A stretch of DNA of 64,000 nt from assembly GCF_017498545.1 (NCBI RefSeq), contig NZ_CP071793.1, positions 806,001-870,000 on the forward strand, written 5' to 3'. The notes under the pieces were generated by a model. It was not told the origin of the DNA. It ran no database searches and saw only the letters and a program-made list of their open reading frames with translations. The first letter of the stretch is position 1. Each line of letters starts with the position of its first letter. A program made the position numbers and the translations under genes. The stretch is from Sulfidibacter corallicola. Lineage in GTDB: Bacteria > Acidobacteriota > Holophagae > Acanthopleuribacterales > Acanthopleuribacteraceae. Below, piece after piece: positions 1-10,489 of this stretch.

Positions 1-814
1 TGTGGGCATATGATTGGGTGACGGATGTATGGGTTCGAGAGGGTTGGGAAGAACCGACGAACCATCCAGGACTGGAATCAAACCATCAATAATAAAACTC
101 TGAAAATGACTTCCAAATAAAGACCGATCTGAATGAATGATCGTTGGGGCTCAATTTAAAAAGATCTTTCGCGAAGTCACCGTGAGCGCGATCACTGAAG
201 CCTGTAATCGTGAGCTTTGGCTAAGTTTATGTGATTCATGTAATTAAAAGCACTGATTGATTGTTCGGGGGAAAATTGTCGATGTACCGACCCTTTAACA
301 TAGCACGATTTGTCGTTCAAGGAGTAGGTCGCGGGGGGTCTGGGAGACGTGTCGAAATCTCCGGATCTGTCTGTGAACACGGCCCTTTGACATGATTTCG
401 CGTGGTTTTGGTCAGAATTTCCACGCTTCCGGGTTGTTGCCTGTGGCCGAATTTTTTCTCGTTTGAGGGCAAAAACCGAATCGTTCGGTCGACGCGCTCC
501 GGGTTCGCTCGGCGGCGATCGATTTTTGGGGCGCACGTTCGAAGCCCCGGGCTTTGTCCAGGGCAACGCGATGGATCGTTGGGCGGGGGGAACAAGCTGT
601 GTATAATAGGGAGCCCCACGCGCCGAAACACGGAACCCTCACCCAAACGCTACGGCCGAGGCGGGCCGCGTCAGTCTTTCGAGACGGATGTCTCGGGGAA
701 GCTGATCGGGCCCTGCGTGCGCTTGGGGGCATGCTTTGCCGAAAGTTGGTAGAGCCGACCGCGGTCGATGTGATGTGACCGCGGGTTTGGAATGTTGCTA
801 GAGGAGGATGGGAT
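1..814. other. Intergenic, no gene seen apart from a promoter
   Basis: The open frames here overlap one another on both strands, have no ribosome binding sites and resemble no family I know. The only element I can support is the promoter at 579-607. The first 120 bases are comparatively AT-rich, and the 3' end of an upstream gene could lie outside the window. Confidence 0.6.
579..607 (+). promoter_or_regulatory. Sigma-70-type promoter
   Basis: TTGGGC (579-584), a 17-base spacer and a consensus TATAAT (602-607). It points at the oxygenase gene at 815 and implies a leader of about 200 nt. That leader contains a small CGAGAC/GTCTCG hairpin near 680-700. No known riboswitch was recognised in it. 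Confidence 0.55.
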
Positions 815-1762
815 ATGAGCATTCCGCGCATTGATTTGAGAGATTATCGTCAGGGGGATGCCGCGACGCGGAGCCGCTTCATCCAGACCCTGGGAGATGG
901 ATTGAAAGACGTAGGATTCCTTGTGGTGAGCGGCCACGGTTTGGATGCCGAGGTGATCGATCGAACCTACGGTATGTTCCGCGATTTTTTTGCGCTGCCG
1001 GATGACGTGAAGCGCAAGTACGACGTCGTCGCGGGCGGGGCACGTGGCTACACGCCCTTTGGTCGCGAGCATGCCAAGTACACCAATGTTCCCGATCTCA
1101 AGGAATTCTGGCATACCGGCCAGGAACTGCCCGAGGGCCATTCGCTGCGGGAAGAGTACCCCGATAACGTTTGGGCCAATGAGATGCCGGACATGAAGGA
1201 GTACGTCGTCAAGCTGTATCGGGGCTTCGAGGAGTGCGCCTCGACCCTGCTGACCGCCCTGGCCGAATACTTCGAATTCCCCACCGACACCTTTTCCAAG
1301 ATGATGGTCGACGGAAATTCCATTTTGCGGACCATTCACTATCCGCCCCTGTCCGAGGACATGCCGGCCGGTGCCGTTCGCGCCGCGGCCCACGAGGACA
1401 TCAACCTGATCACCCTGCTGATCGAAAGTCAGGGCGCCGGCCTCGAAATCCTGACCCAGGACAATCGTTGGGAACCGGTTCACGCGCTCGAGGGCGACAT
1501 CATCGTGGATTCCGGCGATATGTTGAGCCGGCTGTGTAACGGTGTGATTCCGGCCACCACCCACCGCGTGGTCAACCCCGCTCAGGGCGAAAACAAATCG
1601 CGCTACTCCATGCCGTTTTTCGTGCATCCCTACTCGGCCTGCGATTTGACGGTCATGGATCATTTCGTGAGCGAAGACCGTCCGGCCAAGTGGCCGCCGA
1701 TCACCGCGGGCGCGTTCTTGCAACAGCGTCTGGACGAAATCGGTCTTTCCAAGAAGGATTGA
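815..1762 (+). CDS. 2-oxoglutarate/Fe(II)-dependent oxygenase, isopenicillin N synthase-like
   Basis: A 315-residue cytosolic non-haem iron oxygenase. The N-terminal DIOX_N region (about 3-120) includes the GARGYTPFG stretch. The C-terminal 2OG-FeII_Oxy jelly roll carries the iron ligands His193 and Asp195 (HEDINLITLL) and His250 (TTHRVV), with the co-substrate Arg263-x-Ser265 (RYS) typical of 2OG users and IPNS. The start is fixed by GAGGAGG at 801-807, eight bases before ATG. The gene stands alone, with a promoter at 579-607 and a hairpin after it. Bacterial members of this family act on small molecules such as amino acids, fatty acids or nucleobases, and the substrate cannot be read from the sequence. 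The family call is firm and the function is open. Confidence 0.9.
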   Translation: MSIPRIDLRDYRQGDAATRSRFIQTLGDGLKDVGFLVVSGHGLDAEVIDRTYGMFRDFFALPDDVKRKYDVVAGGARGYTPFGREHAKYTNVPDLKEFWHTGQELPEGHSLREEYPDNVWANEMPDMKEYVVKLYRGFEECASTLLTALAEYFEFPTDTFSKMMVDGNSILRTIHYPPLSEDMPAGAVRAAAHEDINLITLLIESQGAGLEILTQDNRWEPVHALEGDIIVDSGDMLSRLCNGVIPATTHRVVNPAQGENKSRYSMPFFVHPYSACDLTVMDHFVSEDRPAKWPPITAGAFLQQRLDEIGLSKKD

Positions 1763-2096
1763 GACGCCCGCCCGCCGATCGAAGTGCTTGCAATAGGTGC
1801 CGGATCGGCGTAGGTTGAGAGCCAACAGGCAGCCTAATGTGCGCGACTTGCGCACCGCCGACGCCAGGCCGATGGGCCTGGCGTTGGTTCCCTCGCTCGC
1901 CGTGGCGACCCGACATGAGCCGACGAGCTATTAATATATAGTAGATATCCTGTCGCGAGCGGGCGCTTCCGCCCCACTGCTTTGGAATCCAGCCAAGACC
2001 ACCGGCTGAAGGGTCCGAAGCCATTCGGGTTCCGGGTGCAGATGTCCCATGTGCATTGGAGGTGCCGGCGACCGAAGGCGCATCGCCGGTTTCTGC
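1763..2096. other. Intergenic, convergent, with a hairpin
   Basis: Lies between the oxygenase (plus) and the CYTH-CHAD gene (minus). A strong stem, ACGCCAGGCC/GGCCTGGCGT, at 1861-1884 is followed by only a weak T stretch and could terminate either transcript. No gene seen. Confidence 0.45.
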
Positions 2097-3623
2097 TCAG
2101 TGCCAGAATTTTCGGTGATTCTTGAAGCCCTTCCACACCCGTTGGAACGAAGCGTGTTGTGTTTCGACCTTGCAGGCGAACCAACCGCGGATCAAGGCGG
2201 CACCCGCGTGCTCGTTGCCCAGGTCGAGAATCTGGAACAATTCGTCGGCCACTGCCGCGTCGTTCAACGCGCCCAGCCTGTCCTGTGCCGATTTGAGCGA
2301 TTTCAGGTAGGCGGCGCTTTTCTCCTTGGGGTAGAGGCTGGCGAAGAATTCGGCCGCGTAGCGGACTTTTTTTCCGCGGATACGCAGCTCGTGGCGCTGT
2401 TCGATGTCGAGGTCTTCGTAGCGTTTGCCCAGTTTGAAGAATTTCCCGTGCACTTTGTCCAGCAGGTGATGGGCGAAATTCTCGAGCGAGCTGTCCCAGC
2501 CGTCGAGCTGGGTTTCATCGGCACCGTTGCGCCATACTTCGCGGTCGAGCCAGTTGTACAGCTTCAGGATCAAGAGGCAGTAGCGGTGAGATCGAATGGC
2601 GGCACGAGCTCGGACGTAGCCTTCCCTGCGTTGCGCTTCCGCCTTTTCCCGTACCTCTCGCAGTGAGTCCCACTCGCCGAAGTAGCCCTCGATGGGAACC
2701 AGCGTTTCGTCGCAGAACACGTCCCAATCGCGCGCCGGGCCGAACTCTCCACCGAGCCATCTCAGTTCCGTGTTCCAAAATTCGCGTTGGCGTTCGGGGA
2801 GAAAGGGTTTGAAGACACTCAGCAGGGAGCGCATGCGCCGCAAACCCACGCGGAACTGGTGGACGCCCTCGATATCGGTACCGAAGAGGACCGGCTGCTC
2901 GTTGGCGAGCACCTGCTCGAGGCAGTTGCGCATCATGGCGGCAAAGCCCTGGCTGACGGTCGCCTTGGGATCCAATTTCAGGTTGGCGCCCTTGACGGGT
3001 GTCCACTCCGGCTTCACGACCAGCGCGTATCCGCGCGCGGCCTTGCTGCGACCTTCGGTGGTGACCGGCAGGGTTTCGGCCAGGGCGATGGCCGTCTTCA
3101 GCAGAGATTGCGCGTTGCCGCCCTTGAGTTCGAGTTCCATTTCGCACAGGGGTTCCACCTGCTCGCCGGCGCGGATCTCGCCGACGTCCACGGCCAACTC
3201 GAGTGTCGTGAAATCTTCCAGTTCCAGGTACCATTTGGTGCGTTCGAAATCGGTGACGAACATGGGAAGGATCGTTTGGCGCACTTCCGGATCGGCGAAA
3301 AGGGATGCGAAAGGCGATTCGGCCAGCGCGTCCCAGTCCGGCATGCCGTTCTCGATCGGCGATTCGAATTCCTGGCGGGCGCTGAGGCTGCCACCGCCCT
3401 TGCCGGATGCCTTGACGGTCTGAACCCAGCCGTCGCCTACCTGACGCAGCCGAAATCCCACCCCGCTTTTTTTCAGGGCTAGCTGTGGGGTATCGAGGTA
3501 GGTGCTCACCACGCGTTTGGTCTGTTTCTCGCCTCGGATCAGGCTCTTTAGCTGTTGATGCCGATCCAATAATTGGATGTCTTTGCGGTCGATCAGGAAT
3601 TTGACTTCGATCTCCTGGGTCAT
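2097..3623 (-). CDS. CYTH and CHAD domain protein
   Basis: 508 residues. The N-terminal CYTH triphosphate-tunnel domain (about 1-200) opens with the hallmark ExExK, seen as Glu4-x-Glu6-x-Lys8 in TQEIEVKF, and continues with alternating charged strands. The C-terminal CHAD domain (about 215-500) is helical and rich in His, Arg and Lys (HQFRVGLRRMRSLL, HELRIRGKKVRYAAEFF). CYTH enzymes hydrolyse triphosphates or polyphosphate, and CHAD domains bind polyphosphate, so a polyphosphate-related role is likely. The ATG at 3623 is chosen because AGGAGG lies four bases upstream. An in-frame extension to 3977 has no site and reads as low-complexity sequence. No ppk or ppx gene lies nearby. Confidence 0.9.
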   Translation of the reverse strand: MTQEIEVKFLIDRKDIQLLDRHQQLKSLIRGEKQTKRVVSTYLDTPQLALKKSGVGFRLRQVGDGWVQTVKASGKGGGSLSARQEFESPIENGMPDWDALAESPFASLFADPEVRQTILPMFVTDFERTKWYLELEDFTTLELAVDVGEIRAGEQVEPLCEMELELKGGNAQSLLKTAIALAETLPVTTEGRSKAARGYALVVKPEWTPVKGANLKLDPKATVSQGFAAMMRNCLEQVLANEQPVLFGTDIEGVHQFRVGLRRMRSLLSVFKPFLPERQREFWNTELRWLGGEFGPARDWDVFCDETLVPIEGYFGEWDSLREVREKAEAQRREGYVRARAAIRSHRYCLLILKLYNWLDREVWRNGADETQLDGWDSSLENFAHHLLDKVHGKFFKLGKRYEDLDIEQRHELRIRGKKVRYAAEFFASLYPKEKSAAYLKSLKSAQDRLGALNDAAVADELFQILDLGNEHAGAALIRGWFACKVETQHASFQRVWKGFKNHRKFWH

Positions 3624-5442
<1,819 letters not shown>

Positions 5443-5503
5443 AGCGTCTTTCGTCGCATAAGGGAGGAGGCCGCCGTTCCTCCCTGTCAGGTTTCCGCAG
5501 ATC

Positions 5504-5536
5504 GACCGCCGAGCCGGCCCGGTGCCGCTCGGCGGT
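5504..5536. terminator. Bidirectional terminator-like hairpin between eno and truC
   Basis: An 11-bp perfect stem, GACCGCCGAGC/GCTCGGCGGTC, with a 10-12-base loop, followed on the plus strand by the T-rich GTCTCGTTTCT. A second stem, AGGGAGGA/TCCTCCCT, lies just before it (about 5460-5485). The gene order here is convergent. Confidence 0.6.
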
Positions 5537-5563
5537 CGTCTCGTTTCTATCGGGTCACGGCGG

Positions 5564-6367
5564 CTAAAGGACCGAACGCGGACAGGGTTCCGCGATGTCC
5601 AACCAGCCCAATTCGGTGAACAAGTTCGTCAGATCCGGACCCAGTGGCGCCTCGATTCTGAGCGGATCGCCCGTCGCCGGGTGGGGGAAACGGATCCACC
5701 GCGCGGCCAACAACAGTCGATCGCTTTGAAAACGATCTCGAAACAAGCGGTTGTGCTCGCCGCGACCATAGCGTGTATCCCCCACGATTGGCAGGCTCTC
5801 GCCGGCCAGGTGACGGCGGATCTGGTGGCGTCGGCCGGTTTCCGGAAATGCCGCGACGAGCGAATAGCGCGCCTCGGGGAAGCCTCCGACCGCGATCGGC
5901 AAACGCACCTTTGCCTGGGTGTGAATGGTGGTGATCGAATCGAGGGGTTCCTTGTCCCTTTCGTCGCGCAGGGGGCGTTCGATCCTCTTCGTTTCCGGTG
6001 CGAATCCGCGCACTACCGCCTGATAGCACTTGGTCACCCGTCGCTCGCGGAAGGATTCGGATAGCGCGCTCGCCACCTCCTGGGTCAAGCCGAACACCAG
6101 GACACCCGAGGTGGGACGGTCCAGCCGGTGAACCGGGTAGACTCGTTGCCCCAGTTGATCTCGGACGATCTGCAGGGCGAAGATCCGGTCGTTCGAAATG
6201 GCGCTGCGGTGGACCAGCAGGCCGCTGGGTTTGAACACCGCCACCAGGTGTTCGTCGAGGTGGAGGATTTCGAGTTTCAAAGGGTTGCCTCGCTCGTCGT
6301 GTGGTGTGGGATGTGCTCGTATTGGCTTCCGGTCTCGCGAGCCCCCATCGACCGTGAAGGCAACCAT
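5564..6367 (-). CDS. truC: RluA-family pseudouridine synthase, TruC-like
   Basis: 267 residues. The catalytic motif HRLDRPTSGVLVFGL is the RluA motif II in the form typical of TruC, which makes pseudouridine 65 in tRNA. The flanking text also fits: LEILHLDEHLVAVFKPSGLLVHRS at the start, then GRRHQIRRHLAGESLPIVGDTRYG, which includes the RluA R-R-H-QIR core. A short N-terminal extension of about 29 residues precedes the usual beginning. The start is uncertain: ATG at 6367 was preferred over an in-frame TTG at 6391. It is convergent with eno. A less specific RluA-family role (rRNA) remains possible. Confidence 0.88.
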   Translation of the reverse strand: MVAFTVDGGSRDRKPIRAHPTPHDERGNPLKLEILHLDEHLVAVFKPSGLLVHRSAISNDRIFALQIVRDQLGQRVYPVHRLDRPTSGVLVFGLTQEVASALSESFRERRVTKCYQAVVRGFAPETKRIERPLRDERDKEPLDSITTIHTQAKVRLPIAVGGFPEARYSLVAAFPETGRRHQIRRHLAGESLPIVGDTRYGRGEHNRLFRDRFQSDRLLLAARWIRFPHPATGDPLRIEAPLGPDLTNLFTELGWLDIAEPCPRSVL

Positions 6368-6614
6368 AGTCCAAATCCGGCTCCGCTCCAACCGTCATGG
6401 CGAAAAATAGGCGGAAAGAAACTTTTTCAAGTGCTCTTTGCAATTTTGTGAGGAATCCGTTAAAAATGAGAAAGCCCTCCCCATGTGCGTTGCGGTTCCA
6501 TCGGCCCAATGGAACGAGCCACGACCAACGCTTCTCGGTTCCATCGAATCGCGTATCTATTTCCTTCCCGCGATGTCGTCGGAGCCGCCCCTTATCCTGC
6601 AGGAGTGTGCCCCC

Positions 6615-7883
6615 ATGGAAAGCGAAACCAACTACATCGCCCTCGCCATCCCTTTCTTTTTCCTCCTCATCGGTGTGGAACTTCTCGTAGCTCGATTGCA
6701 GGGGCGGCGCTTCTATCGGCTGAACGACTCCATCAGCGATCTGGGTTGCGGCATTTTGATGCAGTTGGCCGAGATCTTCATGAAGGGCTTGTTGGTGGGC
6801 GCCTACCTCTGGGTGTTCGAAGAATGGCGTCTGTGGGCCCTGCCGGCGGATTCGATGTGGGTCTGGGTGGGTGCCTACATCGCGGTGGATTTTTCCTATT
6901 ACTGGTACCACCGCTTGTGCCACGAAGTGAATTTCCTATGGGCCAATCACGTCGTGCATCACCAGAGCGAAGAGTACAACCTCACGGTGGCGCTACGCCA
7001 AAGCACCTTTCAAGATCTTTTCGGGGTGCCCTTCTATCTGTGGATCGCCTTTCTGGGCGTTCCGCCCCACGTGTTCCTGGCGGTCGCGTCGTTCGGGACG
7101 CTCTACCAGTTCTGGATTCATACCCGCACCGTCGGACGCATGGGATTTCTGGAACAGATTCTGATGACCCCTTCCCATCACCGCGTTCATCACGGCCGCA
7201 ATCCCATCTATATCGACCGCAATCACGGCGGCACCTTCATTTTTTGGGACAAGTGGTTCGGTACCTTCCAGGAGGAGTGTGAACCGGTGGTCTATGGCAT
7301 CACCACGCCACTGGCCAGTTGGAATCCGATTTGGGCCAATGCGCACTACTGGGTGGAGCTCGCCGCGCTCGCCCGGCGCTGTCGTCGCCCCTGGGACAAG
7401 GTTCTGGTATTCCTCAAACCTCCCGGCTGGCGTCCGCAGACATTGGGCGGCTTTCAGCCACCGCCTCCGGTGGATGCGAACACCAAGTCCTGGGACATAC
7501 CCTATGCCAAGCTGTTGGGCGCCTACGTGACCGTCCAGTTCACGGTGACGTTGGTGGCCTGCGCCTTATTGCTGTTTCTCGCCGAGGCGCTTCCCGTCAT
7601 GACGGTCCTGGTGGCCTGTGGTTTTGCCACCCTCGAATTGGTGCTGTTCGGCGCCATGTTCGAGGGACGCCGCTGGGTGTTCGGAGCCGAGCTCGCCCGG
7701 TTGGCGCTGCTCGTCCCCGCGTTGTTGGTGTTCCTGCCGTCGGCCTCGCTGGTGTGGGCGCTCGCCCTCATCGTGTTCGTGTTCCTCAGCGTGGCCGCCT
7801 TGATCGGTCTGCGCTTCCATTTGGGGTTGGTGACCCACCTGCCCGGCCGCGAGTTGGGGTCCATCGCGGCGGGTGGGCGCTGA
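6615..7883 (+). CDS. Fatty acid hydroxylase-superfamily membrane enzyme, AGMO-like
   Basis: 422 residues, integral membrane. The di-iron histidine boxes are complete: His99-x3-His103 (YHRLCHE), His112-x2-His115-His116 (NHVVHHQSEE) and His189-x2-His192-His193 (HHRVHHG), with an extra His169. The wording around box 2 and the following YNLTVALRQS match the alkylglycerol monooxygenase (TMEM195) branch of the sterol desaturase family more than bacterial carotenoid hydroxylases. There are TM helices before the boxes, and a C-terminal block of four to five hydrophobic helices (about 305-405). ATG 6615 follows AGGAG at 6601-6605, and an upstream in-frame extension lacks a site. Ether-lipid or sterol-like lipid oxidation is an inference. 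Confidence 0.85.
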   Translation: MESETNYIALAIPFFFLLIGVELLVARLQGRRFYRLNDSISDLGCGILMQLAEIFMKGLLVGAYLWVFEEWRLWALPADSMWVWVGAYIAVDFSYYWYHRLCHEVNFLWANHVVHHQSEEYNLTVALRQSTFQDLFGVPFYLWIAFLGVPPHVFLAVASFGTLYQFWIHTRTVGRMGFLEQILMTPSHHRVHHGRNPIYIDRNHGGTFIFWDKWFGTFQEECEPVVYGITTPLASWNPIWANAHYWVELAALARRCRRPWDKVLVFLKPPGWRPQTLGGFQPPPPVDANTKSWDIPYAKLLGAYVTVQFTVTLVACALLLFLAEALPVMTVLVACGFATLELVLFGAMFEGRRWVFGAELARLALLVPALLVFLPSASLVWALALIVFVFLSVAALIGLRFHLGLVTHLPGRELGSIAAGGR

Positions 7884-7900
7884 ATACCGGGGCCGGTCGA

Positions 7901-8269
7901 CTAGAGAAATCGTAGGGTGAACGGGTAGCGATAGTGCACGCCCTTCTGCACTTCGAGGGCGGCCACGATCGTCATGACCAGCAGTACCAGGGTGACGACG
8001 GCGACGATGGGAATGATCAGAAAGACCCCGATTCCCAGGGTCACGATACCGATGACCAGAGCCAGCACACTGCCGACAATGCTGTACAGCGTCAGGGAGA
8101 TCTGAAAATTCAGGGATTCACGGCCCTGCTCGTCGACGAAGGGCGAGCTGTCTTTTTTGATCAGCCACACGATCAGGGGCCCGAGAATATGCCCGAAGGG
8201 GACGCCGATGAACGCGGCGAAGGAGGCCAGGTGGCAGAACATGGCCCAGTTACGTTCTTCTGTAGACAT
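7901..8269 (-). CDS. DUF4870 (TIC20/HOTT-like) small membrane protein
   Basis: 122 residues. It begins STEERNWAMFCHLASFAAFIG, followed by PFGHILGPLIVWLIKK, FVDEQGRESLNFQISLTLY and two more hydrophobic helices, which is the standard DUF4870 pattern with about four TM segments. The site AGAGGA precedes ATG by a suitable distance. The function of the family is unknown. It ends 17 bases from the convergent hydroxylase gene. Confidence 0.88.
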   Translation of the reverse strand: MSTEERNWAMFCHLASFAAFIGVPFGHILGPLIVWLIKKDSSPFVDEQGRESLNFQISLTLYSIVGSVLALVIGIVTLGIGVFLIIPIVAVVTLVLLVMTIVAALEVQKGVHYRYPFTLRFL

Positions 8270-9212
8270 TCAATTCCTCTTTGGTTCCAAAATGACGCGG
8301 TTTGCGCGCCCGATGCGCTCGCGTGGGTTCCGGCCTTCGTTCGAGGCGTACCGGTCACCATCGCTGCGGTCCTATGTCAATTGGCGGAAAACTGACCCGT
8401 GAAGTGTAGCAAATCGACGTCATTTTTAGGGTGAGAAGCCGGGAGGAGTTTCTCCATGGGTGCGGCGCTGTTTAGGTGTAAGTCTTTTTTTACGCAAACG
8501 AGTGCCCGGTCAGTCGAAAGGGTTCGTGCGCTACGTCCTTTCGTTTTTGGTTGGGCACTGGAGTGGCTGCACCGGTTCCGGTCTTGGATGGTGCGGACCA
8601 TCATAAATAATTAACTTCGAGTAACTTGGTTTAATATTTTTATTCTCTGCCTCCACTTCCTTTGTGACCTTCTTGGTAAAAAACCACCCAGGTCGCGATA
8701 CCGATTACCTACTCTGGCGGGCGTTTGGTTATACCTGATCGAAATGAACAATTATCTACGCATCGTAGATTGGTTGATTTGTTTTGGTATTATATTCTCG
8801 AATAAAATATCAGTATATTATGTGTTTGTTTTTGTGTGAAAAAACACTTTGTTTTGTCATTGTTTTCTGCTTTACTTTGGGGCAGGAAAGTCAGCTACTT
8901 CGTCAATCGATTGGTGAGCTCAATCGAAGACGTGCGCTCGCTTTAATGTAGCGCGTATCCAACAACGATCTGGCTTTTCGCGATGGATGTCGTGCGCGTG
9001 TCTCGCTTTTGGGCAGAGCGGGGCGACCCCGGCATTTCGTTCCCGGCCTCCGATGTCGATCATGCCGAAGCCTATGGTGCGTGGTCATTTAGCGAGGCCG
9101 CTCTGGATGTGAACATGTCCTCCGAACAGCATCAATGTGGATGGAGGTGTGTCGTATCCGATCCAAATCGATCCCAATACGTGATCTTCGCAATGAAGAA
9201 AGGATGTGTCAT
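8270..9212. other. Intergenic, with an AT-rich segment
   Basis: About 940 bases without a supportable gene. Roughly 8590-8890 is strikingly AT-rich against GC-rich surroundings, with several short hairpins such as the one around 8830-8855. The short frames here have no ribosome binding site. Part of it must be the leader of the small Cys peptide gene at 9213. Confidence 0.5.
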
Positions 9213-9377
9213 ATGAAGAAAGTACTACTCGGTCTCGTTTTATTGGCTTCCAGCCTGCAAGTGATGGCCACGCCTCGTGAGTGCATCATGGTCATTCGCT
9301 TCTGTTGGGAAGCGGATATGCCGGACGATATCTGCTTTCAGATGTACAACGAGTGCCTCGATGTGTTCGAGCAATAA
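9213..9377 (+). CDS. Small secreted cysteine peptide (54 residues)
   Basis: Begins MKKVLLGLVLLASSLQVMA, a textbook Sec signal peptide with cleavage expected after VMA. The mature part is about 35 acidic residues with four cysteines (PREC, RFCW, DICF, NECL), enough for two disulphides. The ATG is preceded by AAAGGA about eight bases upstream. A longer in-frame reading from 9135 has no signal and no site. I recognise no family. It sits between an AT-rich region and an exported propeller protein on the same strand. A coding assignment is likely because signal, site and spacing agree, but a 54-codon frame can arise by chance. Confidence 0.6.
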   Translation: MKKVLLGLVLLASSLQVMATPRECIMVIRFCWEADMPDDICFQMYNECLDVFEQ

Positions 9378-9586
9378 TTATTCTTGATTCAATCGTGCCG
9401 CTCCGGCTGCGAGCGGCACATTACGCTGAATAAAAAACTTATACGAAACAAATGAATAAATCACAATGCTGGTGAGCTGAACGAGATGATAACGATTTGA
9501 TTAAGTCGTCGAGAGTCAGGTTCGGTTGCCTAGTATCTTTATCTCTATGTTTACTGAAACATTCCCTTGTGAGAGGTATGGTGGAT

Positions 9587-10489
9587 ATGCTTTTCGTGGT
9601 GTGGACCCTGGTGCCCTGTTTTTTTGCGACCTTTCCCCATTCGCCGACATTCGAGTTGGGGGGAGAGCGCGATTCGGAGTTTTATCGCGTCAAGGACGTG
9701 GCAATGGCTGCCGACGGTTCCATTTGGACCTTGGCTCGTGACGACGCTTTTTTGCGGCACTACACGCCGGATGGTTCCTTGTCGGCCAAATTCGCCGGCA
9801 CCGGGGATGGTCCCGGCGAGTTGCGAAAGCCCCATGAAGCCCTGGTAGTCGACGACGAGTTGTGGGTCTGCGAACTGGAGACCGGCAGGATCTCGGTATT
9901 CGCCGGCAACCGATTCGTGCGGCACATCAAGCTGAACAATCGCCCTCGGTCGCTGGTCGAGGTGGGTGGCCACATCGTGGCGGCGCCTTCGTTTCGTCAC
10001 GAACCGTTCGTGGTCCTCGCTCCTGGCGGTCAAATCCTGCGCGAGTTCCACCTCGAAGACTTCACCTTGCCGACACCCAGCGACGGTGCAAGTAAAAACG
10101 GGTGGGAGATGTTCGTGGCTACCGCGACTGCAGAGGGGTTGGCGCTCAACTTCTATTTCATGCCGGTTCTGGTGGAGGTCGATCTCCAGGGGAGATTGAC
10201 CAATTTGTGGCAAACGACCCTTTACGAGGCCCACGTGACGCGCATCGGTCGCGGTTCCATTCCCGCCTATTTCGCCAGTCGCGGAATGGGGATCGATGGG
10301 GAGGGCATGGCCTGGCTGGGCGTCTGCGCCGAGTCGGGCGGCTGTCCCGAACTACTGGTCTTGGATTTGAAAAGGCACGCCATGGTGCGGCGGGAGGCGT
10401 TCCCGGAGAGCCTCTACAGGGTGCGGTATCTGAATGACTACGCCGTGTTCATCACGGGTCAGGGTCACGCCCGGTTCTTTCGGCGCTGA
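9587..10489 (+). CDS. Exported 6-bladed beta-propeller (NHL-like) protein
   Basis: 300 residues from ATG 9587, which follows GAGAGG by ten bases. Alternatives are ATG 9578 and TTG 9497. A hydrophobic leader (MLFVVWTLVPCFFATF) is followed by blades with the usual wording: FYRVKDVAMAADGSIWTLARDD, FLRHYTPDGSLSAKF, GPGELRKPHEALVVDDELWVCEL, GRISVFAGNRFVRHI. This resembles the 6-bladed propeller lipoproteins common in Bacteroidota and Acidobacteriota, which are mostly uncharacterised. There are no catalytic motifs. An extracytoplasmic binding or scaffold role is an inference. Confidence 0.7.
   Translation: MLFVVWTLVPCFFATFPHSPTFELGGERDSEFYRVKDVAMAADGSIWTLARDDAFLRHYTPDGSLSAKFAGTGDGPGELRKPHEALVVDDELWVCELETGRISVFAGNRFVRHIKLNNRPRSLVEVGGHIVAAPSFRHEPFVVLAPGGQILREFHLEDFTLPTPSDGASKNGWEMFVATATAEGLALNFYFMPVLVEVDLQGRLTNLWQTTLYEAHVTRIGRGSIPAYFASRGMGIDGEGMAWLGVCAESGGCPELLVLDLKRHAMVRREAFPESLYRVRYLNDYAVFITGQGHARFFRR

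Noticed and set aside
671..1855. 394-codon minus-strand frame opposite the oxygenase gene
   Set aside because: Shadow of the 2OG oxygenase. No site and no family resemblance.
1861..1884. Certain rho-independent terminator after the oxygenase
   Set aside because: The stem is strong, but the tail has few T, so it is reported only as a hairpin in the intergenic entry.
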